From Meandrina meandrites (lineage: Eukaryota; Cnidaria; Anthozoa; Scleractinia; Meandrinidae), in NCBI GenBank assembly GCA_963693305.1, contig OY855912.1:4733501-4797500 (forward strand): a stretch of 64,000 nucleotides of DNA. The letters run 5' to 3'. This document shows, piece by piece, positions 35,091-50,014 of this stretch; within the stretch, counting starts at the first letter, position 1, and the number at the start of each line of letters is the position of its first letter. The notes below the pieces were generated by a model. It did not search any database. It was not told the origin of the DNA and was given only the letters and a program-made list of their open reading frames with translations. The translations under genes and the position numbers were made by a program.

Positions 35091-38000
35091 ATGGACTTTT
35101 ATGTGGACTTTAGCTGCGAAGGGAACAGCGAAACCGGCAGAACAAAGCTTACTGTGTCTGACTTTGATGACACAAGCATCAGAGATGTAAAGTACGCTAT
35201 TCAGGGCGCCATTCAAGCACCAGTTTGTGATCAACAACTGTTTTATCAAGGACAGCCGGTAACAGACGATGACGTGCCTCTCAGCAGATTGTATTTCCGG
35301 GAGGGTGACTGTTTTAAACTGCAGTTTCTTGCTGTGGCAGACATACAAGGAATGGGTGAAAGAATAGATGTGCTAAAGAACTCCGCGCAAAAGATTGTTG
35401 AAAAGTTTCAAAGACAGCCACCAAGAAAGCTTACTGCAGAAGACAGCTCTGGCAGCATTAGCCAGCTGTTTTATAACCAGCTAGTGTTGGCGTTACATGA
35501 TCTTTGTAATTCCTTTTTCTTCCCGTGGAAATGTTTAAGGTCCGTGGCTCATAGACACTTTTTCGTTCAAGAAGGAGGATTTGACGCATTCTTGGAAGTG
35601 TTCAAATTTTCACGACGACTGCATTTGGTTGACAATGTTTTTAACGTGTGAGTATTTAATCCTGAGGGAATCCGACGTCTGAAATTTCATCCCAGTTAGC
35701 CTGGCCAGAGTAAATAGAGTTAACTCTCCTGGCGAATATTTCAGCCCGGCGTCTGAACAGCATCTGAAACAAAGGAGAGGGGAGACACAGGAGAATCAGG
35801 AGTGAAGCCTGCCACCAGTACTCTTCTCGCCTTCTTTTCACACCCTTCCTTCCCAATTCCTGGGGTTAAATTGTTTAATATTTAACTTATTTATAAACAA
35901 TTATTGGATGAGGTTTTAGTGATATTCCGAATAATCAAGTCAAGGTAAGTGCTATCAGCCGAAGCCGAAGACTGAGGCTGATAACACTAGCTGAGACGCC
36001 ACTCGCCATCCATGTACTTGACAGTCTCTTGGAAATCATGCATTGCATGCGCAACCTACAGATTATTCACTAATCTGCTAGCAGATTAGTGAAATTCTGT
36101 AGGTTGCACTGATTCCCAGAATTAAATGTAGGCTCTCAGCCAATGAGAAGACAGATAGTGACTACAATGTATTCTAATGTAACTAACTGTTTTGCATTTT
36201 TCTTCAGCTTCTGGACTTTGTGGACATGTCATAGCCTTTTAACACCTTTTTTCCAGGCCTAAGGTTGCCACCCCTGTTCCCCTCTACTGCTAAGTGTTGG
36301 ATATACTTTAACATCTATTTAGCAGTCACCCTCAAAAAATAGTGAAGTGACTTGCCCTGCCCAGTCAGGCCTTGTAGCTTAATTTCGAGGACATGCTTTA
36401 ATTGCTTTAATCCTTGTGTCAAAGTGTTGCATTATATAATCTTACTAGATTACCATTTAATAGAGGTGGAATATTATAAAATAAGCCAACTGGAAATTCT
36501 AAACGCAACTGGATCTGATAAGAACGGTGCCTTCTTTGTTACTGCGCATCACGCAATTCATCAATCCCACTGGCTGGACTCGTGTGCTAAGGGAATTTGC
36601 AATTGGTTGCTTAAAATGATGAATTCAACTATGCTGCCAAGTCGGTGACTAAAATGAAACAAATTTTCTGTTACGATGAAAGCCAGTTAATGGGTATATA
36701 CTAAACCACAACAGCGAAAGAATAACATATCAGACATCAGTAAGCAATAAATGCTAACCAATTAAAATAGGTCACATTTAACAGTCTGAAACAAATTGTT
36801 AATCACTCAAACGTAACAAGCAAACTGTTTACTACATGGCAATTGGAGCATGCATGAGAAATTGCACAAATGCAAATTGTTCCTGCTAGGGAGGGACAGG
36901 AAAAATGTAACAGACCTCAAAAGTGATTCCATAGAACTCGAAAACAAAGTTCTAGTATTTAAAACGCATGATGACCCCTACTTTTTATTTTATAAAATGG
37001 ATTCGAAGTGAAAAGTTTTTAGAACACATGACTACTTTGTTAATAGAGTAAAAAATTGTTTGGGCTGTTTTTCTGGCCGTGCAAGTGAGAGGTGTTAGAG
37101 TAAAAAAATGAATCAAAGGCAATCATTTTGTTAATAAAATCGTGATATTATTTGATAAATATTATTACATGTAAGATTGTTATATGTAATTTTGATTTTG
37201 TTTATGAAAAACCAAAATTTTCTTTCCTTTTACTTTTTGAAAATGCCACATCAGTTCTTTTTTCAAGATTTTAAACCTGATTATCTCAAAAATTTGCATG
37301 GCTTAATAACCCCCAATTTTCTTTTTGTATTTTAATAATTCTTGGTAATTCTGCTTTTCTTGCTCATTATGGACTGGGCAAAAAGGCACCATCTTTAATA
37401 GAGGTCTATTTTGTAAAAAAAATAAGCATGGAATTTGATAAGTGACCATTTAATAGAGGTTGGCTTACCGGTACTGCTAGAGTTTTGACTGTATTTTGCT
37501 AACCTTGTGTTTTAATCAACAGATCTCCAATGGAGGGTGTTAATCAGTGGCAATGCGTTCTCTGCAGATGTTGTCTGCATGTTTTGTGGAACTTTGGTGA
37601 AACAATCCAGGATCTAAAGTTAATCATGTCAAAGGGAGTCTTGCCTCTGATTATTGATGCTCTTCTACTCCAGCCATACTCACCTCAGGAGACCACTCTG
37701 ACAAGCAATTATGGTTTAGTAGCAGTAACTGATGAAATGATTGTTTATGTAAATGAGGGAGCTATTGGATGTTGTTCAGGGTGAGTTTATTTCTGACAGT
37801 GGATTATAATTAAAAAGGCTACAAAAAATACTGTAAACACCTTATTCCAATCCAGATGTGAAATAAAAATGTTAACCTGCAGGAGTGATATAATGGTATA
37901 TTCCTCTGAAAAAAAAGTACAATCATGAAATTCTTCTTTTCTAAAAAGCTATTCAACCCGACCTTTTTGTCAATGAACTGTCTTGACTGCTGCATGAAAG

Positions 38001-40630
38001 TCCACAAGTGGCCAAAATGTGAGCTTAAGTTTTAGAAATTAGCCTGCGAATGCAGATGTTTTTCTGGCTGTCACTTTTCTCTGCTGAAAAGAAGAGAGCC
38101 AGAAATACATCTGGAGGCTATACATTGTAAGTATGAGACATTTGCACTTATTTTGCATTTTTTCTTTGTACTAATATAGCTTAGGAGTAGTGCGAGTGCA
38201 GACGTATTTCCGGGGGTGATACGCCTAGCTTGGGAGTGGAGCTGGATAATAAATGTAGCTCAGACATTTCACATGTGGTATCATAGTACATGTATATTTT
38301 ACATTAAGTTGTGCTGTAAGAGTGGGGGGGGGGGGGGGCGGCATTGGGATTTCGGCTTTATTTTGCAGATTTAGCCACCTTTGGGTTTTCAGTTTTCATT
38401 TTCACACAGTGTTTTGGTTTCAGTGTCTTTTGCAATTTGTGGTTTTTCCTTTTTTGAGAGTTTGGTTTTCAGTTTTCATCAAAAAAAAAAAACTAGCGGT
38501 TTTTTGGATGTGGTATATAATATGGTTTTCAGTTTTCCCATTTGGTTTTCAGTTTCTCTTTGGCAATAATGATCTCAATTTATCATGCTCCGGCAACTGC
38601 GAGCCAAGTTCTTGAAACTGCAATTGTGCATGAGATTTAGGATTTTCAATGAAGTTTTTTTGAGCTATAGCTTTTTGCGATTAGAAAATTTCCCCAAAGT
38701 CCTGTATTGGGATTCAATAGACTGAAGATTTCTGCAAATTTTTATGACTAATTTGAACAGAGACAAAAACGATATGCAGGATTCAGGACCTTGGCATCCA
38801 CAAATGAGTTTTGGAAATTGTAAATTTTGGGTTCTGATAATTTTGTATGCAGTTTTTGGTTTTGATTGAAATTTTTTGTGGTTTTCAGTGATCTTGGATG
38901 AAGTTTTGTGTTTTCTAATAGTTGGTGTCAGCACCCCCTCCTGTACTTTGATGAGCCTGAAGAATACTGAAAATCACATGTACATACATGTATCTCAGTT
39001 CTTTCTGGCTCTATAGGTATCATGAAAGTTAATTCTCAATTTTAGCACTGACAGAAAGCATTATAAAACAGAAATAATTATCTGTGTTTTAACTTATTGG
39101 TTTCCTGGTTTCAACAAGATTTTAAGAACAGTGATATTACATGTAGGTACTTTTGAATGAATTATTGACTCTGTATGTGTCCTCTCTAGGTTGGTAGAAT
39201 ATAATGCTAACATCCAGGAACAAGTGTCCAACATGCCACGATTGATTGAGAAGTTACTCTTTATGATAGACAGATGCCAATCAGGACCTGTAGGATATTC
39301 ACTGTCTTCAAGCCAAGTGGCTTCTAACACTCTGTTTCACTGTACATATAATGTCAAATCTGCCCAACCACTGGCAGATTGTGGAGCACTGGCAAAAATG
39401 ATAAATATCACAAAGAAGCTTCTGGTTGATAACGACAGTGATACAGCCCTAAGGTAAGGAGAATAGTTAGATGTCCAGGGGCAGATCCAGAAAACTTAGA
39501 AAGAGGGCCGGCTGAAAAAATTTTTGGTGACAGTGCAACCTTGCCCCATACCCACAATGCAACCCTGATTCCACAATGCTGCTTAGAAGATGGTTGGTTA
39601 CAATATGGTTTTTAGAATAAATTCGAGGGAAAGGGGGGCCATGCGACCCTCTGCCCTCCCCCTAAATCCACCCATGATGTCTACTAGATGTTTATTTGAT
39701 GTGCCAGATACTATTTTTCAACAAGTCATAACCAATATATCAAACATGTATGTATTAGCCAGCATGCCTGGAAGAGTTTTTGCTTATGACAATGGCGTGT
39801 CATCAAAGTGATCAACTAACAGTACTGAAATAAATGTGTTGGTCGTTTCCAGGTACTATTGTTGTCTGTTCCTTGGAAGAATGCGTTCAGCTCCTCTGGT
39901 CAAACTGGACAGAGACACTTGTGTTGCTATAGATGAGCTTATTGATGAGTTCCTGGACAGTCATGTTCCTGATGAGATCTCAGAATGGGAGAAAAAAATG
40001 TCTACTATTTGGATGGACATATCACCACTGGTTCACCTTGCTTTTGCTGCAGGAAAGGAATATTACTTTCATAATGATATGAAGGGCGTTAGCCAGGATG
40101 GTTACCAGATCAACAATGACCAACGTTGTGAATTAAGTGAAGAAGCTTGTTTTAAGGAAAGCAAGCTTTCAAAGACCAGTATACCTGAAGACGATGCAGC
40201 TAAAAGTGGTGATATGCAGAAATCACAAAGTGCATGTAGTTCCCCATTAGACTCTGACAGCGGAGAAGGAAATCTTCCAAACATATCTGAAAGTATGAAA
40301 ATTACAACTTCTTCAATGTCTGAAAATGAAGACTGTGTGATTACAGGCAGGAAAGACCATTTCACTTGGCCAGGTTCCGCATCAACACAGAGGCTTGGAA
40401 TCTTCTCCCTTGCACATACACTTTCCATTAAGGAGAACCTACAGATGGCATCATCAGAGAATCTCCACCCTTACTTGGTGTGCCTGTCGTGGCATCTGAA
40501 GCACAATGAGAGGGAAAAATTAAGGACTGCTATGGCAAATTTTCACAATATGCCACTTCCTTCACTGAAAGTAGCTGCCAAATCTGTTCTTGCTATCGTG
40601 TATGGTTTAGACATTGTTTTTAAGTTGTGA
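35091..40630 (+). CDS. Ubiquitin-like/helical family gene, copy C (intact, 618 aa)
   Basis: Exons: 35091-35647, 37523-37780, 39190-39453 and 39853-40630; 1,857 nt in total, an exact 619 codons with stop TGA. Residues 1-81 are a ubiquitin-like fold (VSDFDDTSIRDVKYAIQ, QQLFYQGQPV, FREGDCFKLQFLA) without a Gly-Gly end, so it is a fixed domain rather than a conjugated tag. Residues 82-185 have a variable stretch and then FPWKCLRSVAHRHFFVQEGG. Exons 2-3 are rich in leucine and amphipathic helices (LLFMIDRC, GALAKMINITKKLL), suggestive of armadillo-like repeats. Exon 4 has a conserved start (YYCCLFLGRMRSAPLVKLD), an acidic Ser-rich linker and a conserved C-terminal block (HFTWPGSASTQRLGIFSLAH). No signal peptide or membrane helix: probably cytosolic. 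Function unknown; by architecture perhaps an adaptor. ATTAAA at 40773. Confidence 0.8.
36050..36109. repeat. Near-perfect hairpin in intron 1 of copy C
   Basis: The arms GCAACCTACAGATTATTCAC and its near complement GTGAAATTCTGTAGGTTGC meet at CTGCTAGCAG. Stem of about 28 bp with almost no loop. It may be a tiny foldback element. Confidence 0.6.
38380..38560. repeat. Degenerate GGTTTTCAGTTTTC repeats
   Basis: At least five imperfect copies of TGGTTTTCAGTTTTC in intron 2 of copy C, next to a poly-G tract at about 38,323-38,338. The ORFs here are artefacts of low complexity. Confidence 0.6.
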
Positions 40631-40779
40631 TAACTGTTTTATGGCATTTATCTTTTAACGTCTACATTTTGATAACCTGGTTTTTTAATTGTTTTCAATT
40701 AATTTTATGAATGTATAAAAAGTCACTTTTAACAAAGTTAAACAATGATATAAAGGTGATATTTTTGTTTCCATTAAAT

Positions 40780-43700
40780 ATTGCATGACTTGAAGTGAAA
40801 CAAATTGTTTAGCAGTATGCTAGACACTTACTGGTCCTGGGGAGACAGGGGTGAACGTTTTTTTTTTTTTCTTTGAAATCTTAATGTTTGACATTGATGG
40901 CTAATAAGTCGTACTAGTTTCAGAGTGTTTTTAATTAAACATTAAAATTTATAGAAGGATCAAACATACCATGACCCAACCAAGCTGCATTGTTTCCAAG
41001 GTGTGATATATTTGAATTTGGTCATTATGATGTGACTATCATAACCAATTTGAATGCATGGTAGATCCAATAAACTCCAGCTAAATAACATTAAAAGTGT
41101 TATAGGCACGCAATGCATGCAAAAAGCATTAGAGCTATAACACTTTGCACGCATTGCATGCCACTGGTGCTAGAAAATAGACTGTTCACAGCCCTCTATT
41201 TTTTTCAATCGATGAGTGCATGGTGAGAATGGCGAGAGAACTGGACGCCAGCACAAAATGGTCATGCTCGTGCTCTGCGCTCGCTTCATTTGCTTTTTTG
41301 CATTGACAAAATTGAGAGGATGTGGACAGTCTAGCTAGAAAATAGTTGTGAATTGAAATATTCAATTTATTGTTTTTAACAGCAATATGTATTCAAAGAC
41401 TGAAGCTCATACATTTGTTTTAACCAGCCGAATGTAATCTAGGGAAAATGTTATGTTGGAATAATTTTAAAGAATCAGTCTGCAAATCCACAAGGGGAGT
41501 ATATACTATATTTGGGTTGGGTGGTCTCACGTGATTGGTTTGCTAGTAGAGAACAATAGAACAAGCCACAGGAACAATGCCACTAGCCCCTAAACAATAG
41601 CAACTGGCCAACAGAGCTTACTTCAATAGAGCTTATTGTGTCTGATGCTGGGAGGTAACTTAAACAGACGTAAAATAGTTCCAAATTGCTTGTAAACATA
41701 TTGCAACTATAGCAAACAACACCATGTTATGTTTCGTGGACCTTATTTAGTGATTTTGCTTTTATTTATTGCTCAAAAGTTCCCCGTTTAAAAACGCATA
41801 CAAATTCTTATAGTTAAGGCTGCCATTTTGATTATGCAAATATTTTGCTTGGGCTACCTGTGACTCAACTGATACAAATGCGAAAACCGTGGACGGGGGA
41901 CCTGGAAACAAGGTCGGTCGACAATGTCCCGGGAGTTATTAAGCCACGTGAAAGATTTAATTTGCCATTTATGGGTGCAGCTGGGTAGCGTAGCTACATT
42001 GATGTATTTATTCGTCTTCAGAGAGTAAGGAAGAAATCGATCAAACAACTACTAGCAATTGCAAAAAAAAAAAAACACTTGTGACAAAGCGTGATTCACA
42101 GCTTCCGGCGATACGCAAACAGACAGTTTATAAATGACTGTGATAAATCTCGTATTTTAGTGTGAAGTTGACACAGCACTTGCCGAGCTGGACAGTGCAT
42201 CGTACCAAACCTAGCCTTCAATAATGTGAGTACTCTCTTCCTCTTCGGGGTCATGTTGTAATGCACTTTCTCCCGTCCGAGTTGAGGGGAATGATCAACG
42301 AGGTAGGTAATTAAAAAAACGGACAGCACATGTAAGGTAAATTGTATTTAATGTCTACGTATGAAATATTCGTTTCGTGTTGAAACTTTTAAGTGATTTA
42401 TAGTGTCATTGGAGTTTGCAATACAAACTGTAGACACGACTCATTGAATGGTATATTTGGAAAACTAATATGTTATGGTGAACCCGTTCACACAGAAGCC
42501 GCACGATTTACAACTTATTATATTACTCTACAATGTAATTGAAATTAATTTTAATTACATTAGCTAACCACTGTGTCAAACTAACTATTCTGTCATTGCC
42601 ACCTCATTTCAAATTGCATTTTTCTGCTAGGCAAGTATAATAATTTATGTTTACGTGACCAAAAAAAAAATTCGTACTACAAATCGTTGAATTGTAGAAA
42701 TTTACCCTTTGGGCTAGTTTGGGTAAATTAATATCTAAATTTTAAATTGTTTATGCAAACAGTGCTACAAACACACGAGAAACTGAAAGAACTGCTTTGC
42801 AAAAGATAGACCATACATATGTTATATTTTGTAACAAACTAGTTAATCTGTAAAATTAGTAATTTTCAATTTTGCCTCCTTTAGGGGTAGTTAATTAGAA
42901 ACCATGTAAATTAATTAAAAAATAATTATTCATTCTGTTTTGTGAAGAATCGATCGCCGCTGCTCTTTCGTGTAAAGATTGCGGGATCATTTCCCCTCCA
43001 CGTGTTAGTTTTGCAACCTCGCGAGTAGACAGATTCGTGTGAATGCCTTCCTCTTCGCATCAATTTTCCTTTGATACAATTATTTATAGGTGTAAACATT
43101 AAGTAAGCATTCAAGTGAATATTTATTACAATTAATAATAATCGTCAATAACTGATATTGACTTTCAATATTAATGTATAAATTAGTGAACATTTACTTT
43201 TGATTTCCTTCTTTTGGAAAATTTGTTTTGGCACACTCAAACGTCATAACATGAAAGTGTCCTCATCGACTTAAAAAAGAAATCAAAATTGTTGCTAGAT
43301 TACTTTTTGAATTCCGAGAGCTTCGCGTATGAGTAATACCTGTGCAAGCTACTAAACAAGTGCAACTCCAGTTTTTGCGCGTTCTTGTCAACAAATGAAA
43401 AAGGAATCCATTGTGAGCTTTTATAGAAAATTGAATATACTTCATTGTTTAATCAAGATCGAGACCAGTCAACTAAAATACAAAAGAAAACGAGATTTTA
43501 AATGCTTCATCTACAAAAAAGCCTTAAACAATTAAAAAAACTTTTATCTCTCCACTTTTCTGGTTAAGCTACAAAATAGCGAAAAACAAATCTGCAAAAT
43601 CGCCAAACAACAAGAACATAATTATTGTGCTTTTCAGCCGTTAATTGAGTGATCACACAACGCCCTTTTCCGAAAAGGCGTTACCTAACGACCCAAAGAA

Positions 43701-44250
43701 CAGCTGCTGGACGAGGCTAAACAACTGAATGATCGATAGCTCTGTGCAATAATACGCTTTTTGGCCTGCGACGTTTCTAAACTAGCAAAACAAGTTAAGT
43801 AACTCAGTTATCAACAACCTTACAAGCAATATATTTCGAGGATTAAATTCATGGCATAAAAAATGCTTTTTGGTTATTATACATCTATATATTTTCTCAC
43901 TGCCCATATACACCTAAGAGCAAAAATATTTGAAAGTTTCATTTTTACTACACTCTATTTTCAATTCAAATTTATATACACGTTTTATACCGAGTAAATA
44001 GAAAGATTTCGTGGAAATATTCTTCGTCCACCATTTTGAACAGACATACATTTTAAACCTCTTCGGAAATCCACAAAGTAGAATACTGTCTATTCAAGTC
44101 GATGAGGTTTAGATTTATGCGACGAAAAAAATATATGAACCATACTAAGATTCATGACAGCTGCGGAACACGTATTTGTAAGGAATATTCTTGTCCTGGC
44201 ATTCATGTTCAAATATTGACCCCACTGTCTCGGCCATGGACCTTCAAGGG
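40780..44250. other. Gene-free intergenic interval
   Basis: No coding region recognised. It contains a hairpin at 41,103-41,163 (GCACGCAATGCATGCAAA and its near complement) and a dispersed repeat at 41,548-41,620. The latter matches 49,545-49,620 in a myosin intron (GAACAATAGAACAA, GGAACAATG, CAATAGCAACTG). This is the space between the convergent copy C and myosin genes. Confidence 0.55.
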
Positions 44251-44262
44251 CCTTTAAAGTCC

Positions 44263-44268
44263 TTTATT
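44263..44268 (-). terminator. Polyadenylation signal of the myosin gene
   Basis: AATAAA on the minus strand, 9 nt after the myosin stop codon (44278-44280), implying a very short 3' UTR unless a later site is used. Confidence 0.5.
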
Positions 44269-44277
44269 GGCAGGTGT

Positions 44278-47200
44278 TCACATCTTCTGGGACTCCTGTT
44301 GGGATCTCAGCACGACTGCCAGTGCTTGGCCCTCCTGTTTTGCTGACGAATGCACAGCGACGTACTTGTAGATAAGATTGGAAATTTCTTTCGCCTGGAA
44401 CGTAAAGACAACATAAAGAACCTGTTACTCTCTACCTTAAACTAAAAAATATAGCTATTCGATGGTTGGACATTCCACTGAAACTATCAAGTACGGACAC
44501 ATAGGATATTGACCAAGCTTGTTTAGTCAAGACGGCTGTATATTGGCCAAGTTCCTTTAATTTTGGGCGTATTTATAAACCGAGAAAAACAACAAACACA
44601 GCACAGCAGAGCATAGCAGAGCACAGGCCAGAACAGCTCAGTACAGCACAGCACAGCACAGCACAGCACAGCACAGCACAGCACAGCACAGCACAGCACA
44701 GCACAGCACAGCACAGCACAGCACAGCAAAGCACAGCAAAACACAGCACTGCAGCACAGCACAGCACAGCACAGCACAGCATAACATTTTGAATGATGCA
44801 TTGTACATACCTGTGATGTCTCCATCCGAGTAACCTTCTGCATCATCGCATTTCCAATCTTCAGATCTAAGAACTGTCTCTTTTTGTCCGAGATTAAAAG
44901 CCGCGTAGAGATGATGCTCATAAACGGCTCGCTCAGCAAAGTTTGCTGTGAAGAAATCAACTTCAAGTCAGAAACTGATGATCAAATCTGATCTTGATTG
45001 CATTTGTAACGGCTGATGAAATACAACACTCAAATCCAACTTTGAAAAGAAAAAAAACTCACGCGGAAAAAAAATTGGAAAATCAACAAGATGTCTAAAT
45101 ATTCAGCGTTAAGCGTAGATGATAGTTTACGCGTCCCAATTTGTTGGTCCGATTTGGCCCATTTTTTTTTAAGAAAATTAATGCAGGGATAAACATGATA
45201 AAATTCAGCTCGATTTCATAAAAATCTGTTGCAGTGAAACATATTTGACAAATCGGGCCAACTTTTTTCCCGTCACGATACCAATAAAGCAAAGAATTCG
45301 GGCCGACAAATTGTAGCGTGTATCCACTTAAAGGCAGTGGTAATAGTAATAGTACATTTTGTGTTTCACTGTTGTCTCTCCTCACTTACCACTGTTGTGT
45401 GACTCAAGAAGTGAACTCCAGTTCTGTTGACTGCTAAAATACAGTCTCCAGAAACAGCGGGGTTACTGCATTTCTGAAAACAAACAAAGGAATATACCAT
45501 CAAACAAACGAAGCGAGAACGAGGAGTGTGTTGAAAGAGATCAGCGAGAAATTTAAAAAAAACTGTTGCAAAACACGCTAAAAAACGGCAAAAAAAACAT
45601 TCAGCAAAGAATATAAAGAACTCATGAGATAATTAGCGACACAAAGAACTTAAGAGTATCGCAAATCAAACGGAATGGATTATAAGTGCGAACTTCTCCG
45701 AGGCACAACAGTTGGCTATTTAAATTAGCACAACCAAAGAGTCGACAGCAGTACTGCAAATGTGACTTGTGGTCAGAATGGAGAATTTGAACCTGAATCC
45801 ATCAGATTCCAAGTTAAGTTCCTTGAGCAATCAGCCACGCTTTCTGCTAAAGAATGACACGGTTTGATATTTCAAAACTCAAAAACATTTTGCAGTATAA
45901 CGCTCATGTATAAATCAAGACCCACCTTAACTTCAAAGAAAGTTGATCCAAAATATGGCCACTTGGTAACAGTTTCTGCAAGAAAAATGAAAAACAAATT
46001 TTACCATCGGTCACTACATTTACGTCCTAATTTATAGCAAAAAAAAAACCTATGCAGCGCTGGGGTATGAATCAGCTTATCACCATAAATTGCCATTTCG
46101 TCATCCATTAAGTATAAAAGTCATGGTCGTTCTTACGCACCAAGGAACTTCCGGCGTGCCTGATGAGGAGAGAGCGTGTGACAACTCCGGAAGTGATCTT
46201 GTATAAGCATCATCCACTGCTGGGGTCGTAACTTGTCCTGAATTCCTCTCGGTATCAGTGTTTCCACTTCAGAACTGAGAGAAAACAAACATACAAGCTT
46301 ATGTAGCAGATCCCCACTTTGGAATAGAGTTCCAAACACAAAGAGATTATCACACAAAGTTGACAAGCAATCAGACGTACTGGTTTGCCTGATAAATCGA
46401 TTTATCGCGGGCACGATATTGCAGGGCGCCAAGTTCCGCAATCTGATTCTGAAACTGAAGATAAAAACAAACCATTAAGCATAAGACAGTCTTAACAGCG
46501 ATTAATTTTTCTGTAGAGACGTGAAATTCGATACTAAAAGAGGAAGCTGAATTTAGGTGAACGCAGAGGGGACACAATGTTCCACAAGTTTACCTGAGCA
46601 TCGCCAAATGATCGACCATGTGTTGCTAGCAAATATCCAGCCATGTAGTCCGGTAATACCTGAAATAAGATGATAAATTCACACGGGATTATAACAAACT
46701 CTCTCTCAATCAAAACAAAACCGCGGTGATTTTCAAGTGGTCTTGTGAAGACTTTGGGAAGTGTATTTGCAAAACCTGTCTGACCGGTTTTACCTGATGA
46801 TAAATGACGCTGACCAGCAGCTCATTGTCAAGTCTCAAGCCTTGTAGCCATATCACACGGCGGAAGCACAAGCTGAACGCGAATCCCTGCCTCTCCATTG
46901 AGCTTACCACATCCATAATGTAATCTGTAGTCTGAACTGGTACCATCACGTTTTCTGTCAAATAAAAAACAAGAAAAAGTTGAAAACAACACCAAATAAC
47001 AGCAAAAAAATACAACAAGCCCGACATTCGCACTAAAAGGAGCTACGTCACGGGGATTTCGCGAAAGTTTGGTCTAAAATGTTCTGAAATTAGTGGCAGG
47101 CAATGCAAAACTTTATCTTTGAACATCTAAAGGAAGATATGAAGAAATCAAACTTAAGCTATAAATATTGATTTTTTGAATACGCTCGGAAACAACTTGA

Positions 47201-49973
47201 AAAGTTTAGCCTTAATTTTTTACGTTGCAATCCATTTCTATCCAAGCCATCCGCAACCAAAGACGCTTGTCAACAGTTTCAGTGTTCTAATATAGCAATT
47301 GTTAACAAAAATGGCCCATTATTTTTAGGTTTCCTACGCCACAAATAAAAATTTTGGCTGTTCAAAAATCTGTTAAAATCCGTCACAAAACCCCTTTAAC
47401 CTTCAGATTCCTTTTAGCAAATACAGGAGACAGGTTTGTTTATGACCACTGTCGTAACTAGTATCAGAGACGGAATAGAGAACGTTCCTTTGTTTTTTTT
47501 CTTTTCTAAGCAGACATACAATCATTAAATATTAAAAATACTTTCAAAGCCATTCACAAGTCATCGTTATCGACTTACGTCCTTCCATGAAGGTGAACAG
47601 TCCATACTCCTTGTAGTGACTCTCTGACGTCAAATCCATGTCACCACACACTTCCTTGATGACGTCATAACCAGTCTAAAACAAAAAGCAAACAAATTTA
47701 GCTACAATCGACGCACGGGGCAACTGTTCCTTTCAGCCGGTCTATTCGCGTACGTTGATATCAGACAACAGTCAAAATATAGTTGCTTAGATTTTACAGA
47801 GTCTTTGGAATCAGGAGGTCAGCTTTGCTTAGCAACAAAACTCATCCACAATTTTGCCGTGGTAGTGACGATTGTTGCGTCATGTGCGGACGAAAAGTAT
47901 CATGATAGTAGGATAGAACAGGAGAGGCAAACGAAATGAAATGAATCCGTTGATACTCACTGAGCTGGTCTGAACCTTCAACATTCGAGTTCCTCCTGGA
48001 AGAACAAAAACCTGTCGTTTGGTTTGCCGTCCTTGCTGCAAGAGAAAAAAAAAACAATTAATAACTGCTGCTTACCCAGCATCATCCTACTCATACTATT
48101 ACAGCTACTTGTGTGTTTCTATCGACTTCTTTTCAAAATCTCACTGTCAGCTGTGTATTTGCCCAGGAGATATGCGATTGTTCTTGTCACACTTACCACA
48201 AGTTGGTTAAGTTCTTCTTTACTAGGAGGCGTCTTTCTTCCACCGTACTTCAACGTCTTCATTAAGTTCATTTCACACGTTGCCGCAGCACCTTTAAAAA
48301 AGAAGAAACATGTCATTTGAAGTCTACATCAATAAATAACAAAAGCTAAACGTTAGAGTCAGTGGTAACCAGTTCACGCCAAGTCGGTATCAAAAAGCCC
48401 TTAGTCCCAAAAGAAAACATTCAGTAACGAAATATTTTTATCATAAGCCTAGTTCTTAGCACACACTAACCATGAAATTCTCTCTTGGGATCACTTGCAG
48501 TGCCTTGCAAGAACGTGATCAAATAAGGCTTGAAAACATCTGAGCATTCAATGTACGCTGTGATAATTATCAGCAGACGCCAGCCTCGGCTTGCGCTCTC
48601 ACTACAACACAAACACGACAGGAATTAGTACACTGCAGCCTTTTCGTTGAGACAACTCTAGTAAGAGAACACTGCTCAAGACGTGTCCCGGGGTAGTACC
48701 CCATCCCCCTTACCCTACATTAGCTGTAGAAGTAGGTACTGTACCAAAGGCTATGGTTTTTGAGCTGTTTTGGTTTGAAATAGGGTATGGTATTGAAGGC
48801 ACAAACGAGACTTAAATAACCACAAAGAGTTGTTGTATTTGATGAAGTGCCGTCGCGGATAACATGAACGGAATCAGTTCCCGAACGACCTGAAATAGGG
48901 TTTTTGGCAACGGGTGGCACCCCCACCCACCCCGCCCCAACCAAAAAGAAAAGAGAAGAAAAAAAATAACAGAAGTATACTTCCTCTCCTTTCCCATGTT
49001 CACATATGGGACAATTAAAACAATTTCCGATGCAGCAAGGACAATAGGAACAACGGAGTAAAAAAAAGTGAGCGCCAAGAAACACTTACGGCTTTTGACT
49101 CTTATTGCTGGTGACTTGCTTGATGAGTTGGCAATAAACCTCGTCTCTTAAATCAGGAATTTCACGGCACATCTGGAAATGAACAGAACGGAAAGAATTA
49201 CGAAAGGCAGTATGCTTATACACAATTGCATCTTCCATCAAATTAAACAGAAACAAACAGGTAGGGAACACGAAATAGAATGAACAAATAAAAGGCCTGA
49301 AGTCCCAGTCCGAAGCTCGAAATACTACCCATCTTTACTAATTAGATTTGAGAGTTTCGTCGCCTGATTTAATATAACCTTGTCGCGTGCTCCATTTTTC
49401 TCCCGCTCGAATGACGTCTTGATTCATCTTGATGCTGATTGCTAATATCGCGGCGACAAAATCGCCGCTTGTTCATATTTGCGATTTTTATCGCGAGCTC
49501 AAGCCCGACAAAAGTTGCAAGCTGTCACATGAATGACTCGCTATCCTTCAAGAGAACAATAGAACAACAGGAACAATGTCCCTAACCCCCGAAACAGTAG
49601 CAACTGCTACACTAGAGGACCAGTAGAAGCTTACGTGAACTGTTACACTGCTGATTCTTGTCACCAGTCAGAATGACATTTCAAGATAAAATCGTCGCTA
49701 AAACCAACCTTCAACAGGCTGAACACAATCTCTGTCTCTTTTTGATGCTTGGACATGGGTAAGTCTCCCATGAACTTCATGATCACTGCAAGAAACAAAA
49801 CCGTAATACACATTGTTATAAAAACCGACTAAAGGTAGCACTGATTTGTGTAGCACTATGGCTAGGCCAAATCAGCTTTTAGGCGATTCTGTCATTCACA
49901 ATCACTTGCCGACCGGTTAGCTCAGTTGGTAGAGCGCCGGACTTCTGTGCGGGAGGTCTCGGCTTCGAGCCCA

Positions 49974-50014
<41 letters not shown>

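Noticed and set aside
44523..44966. 147-codon minus-strand ORF with a long Cys-rich repeat
   Set aside because: It is the penultimate myosin exon (44811-44945) running past its GTATG donor into the GCACA tract.
49911..49985. Functional tRNA gene
   Set aside because: A and B boxes are good, but the acceptor stem does not close and a SINE body and tail follow.
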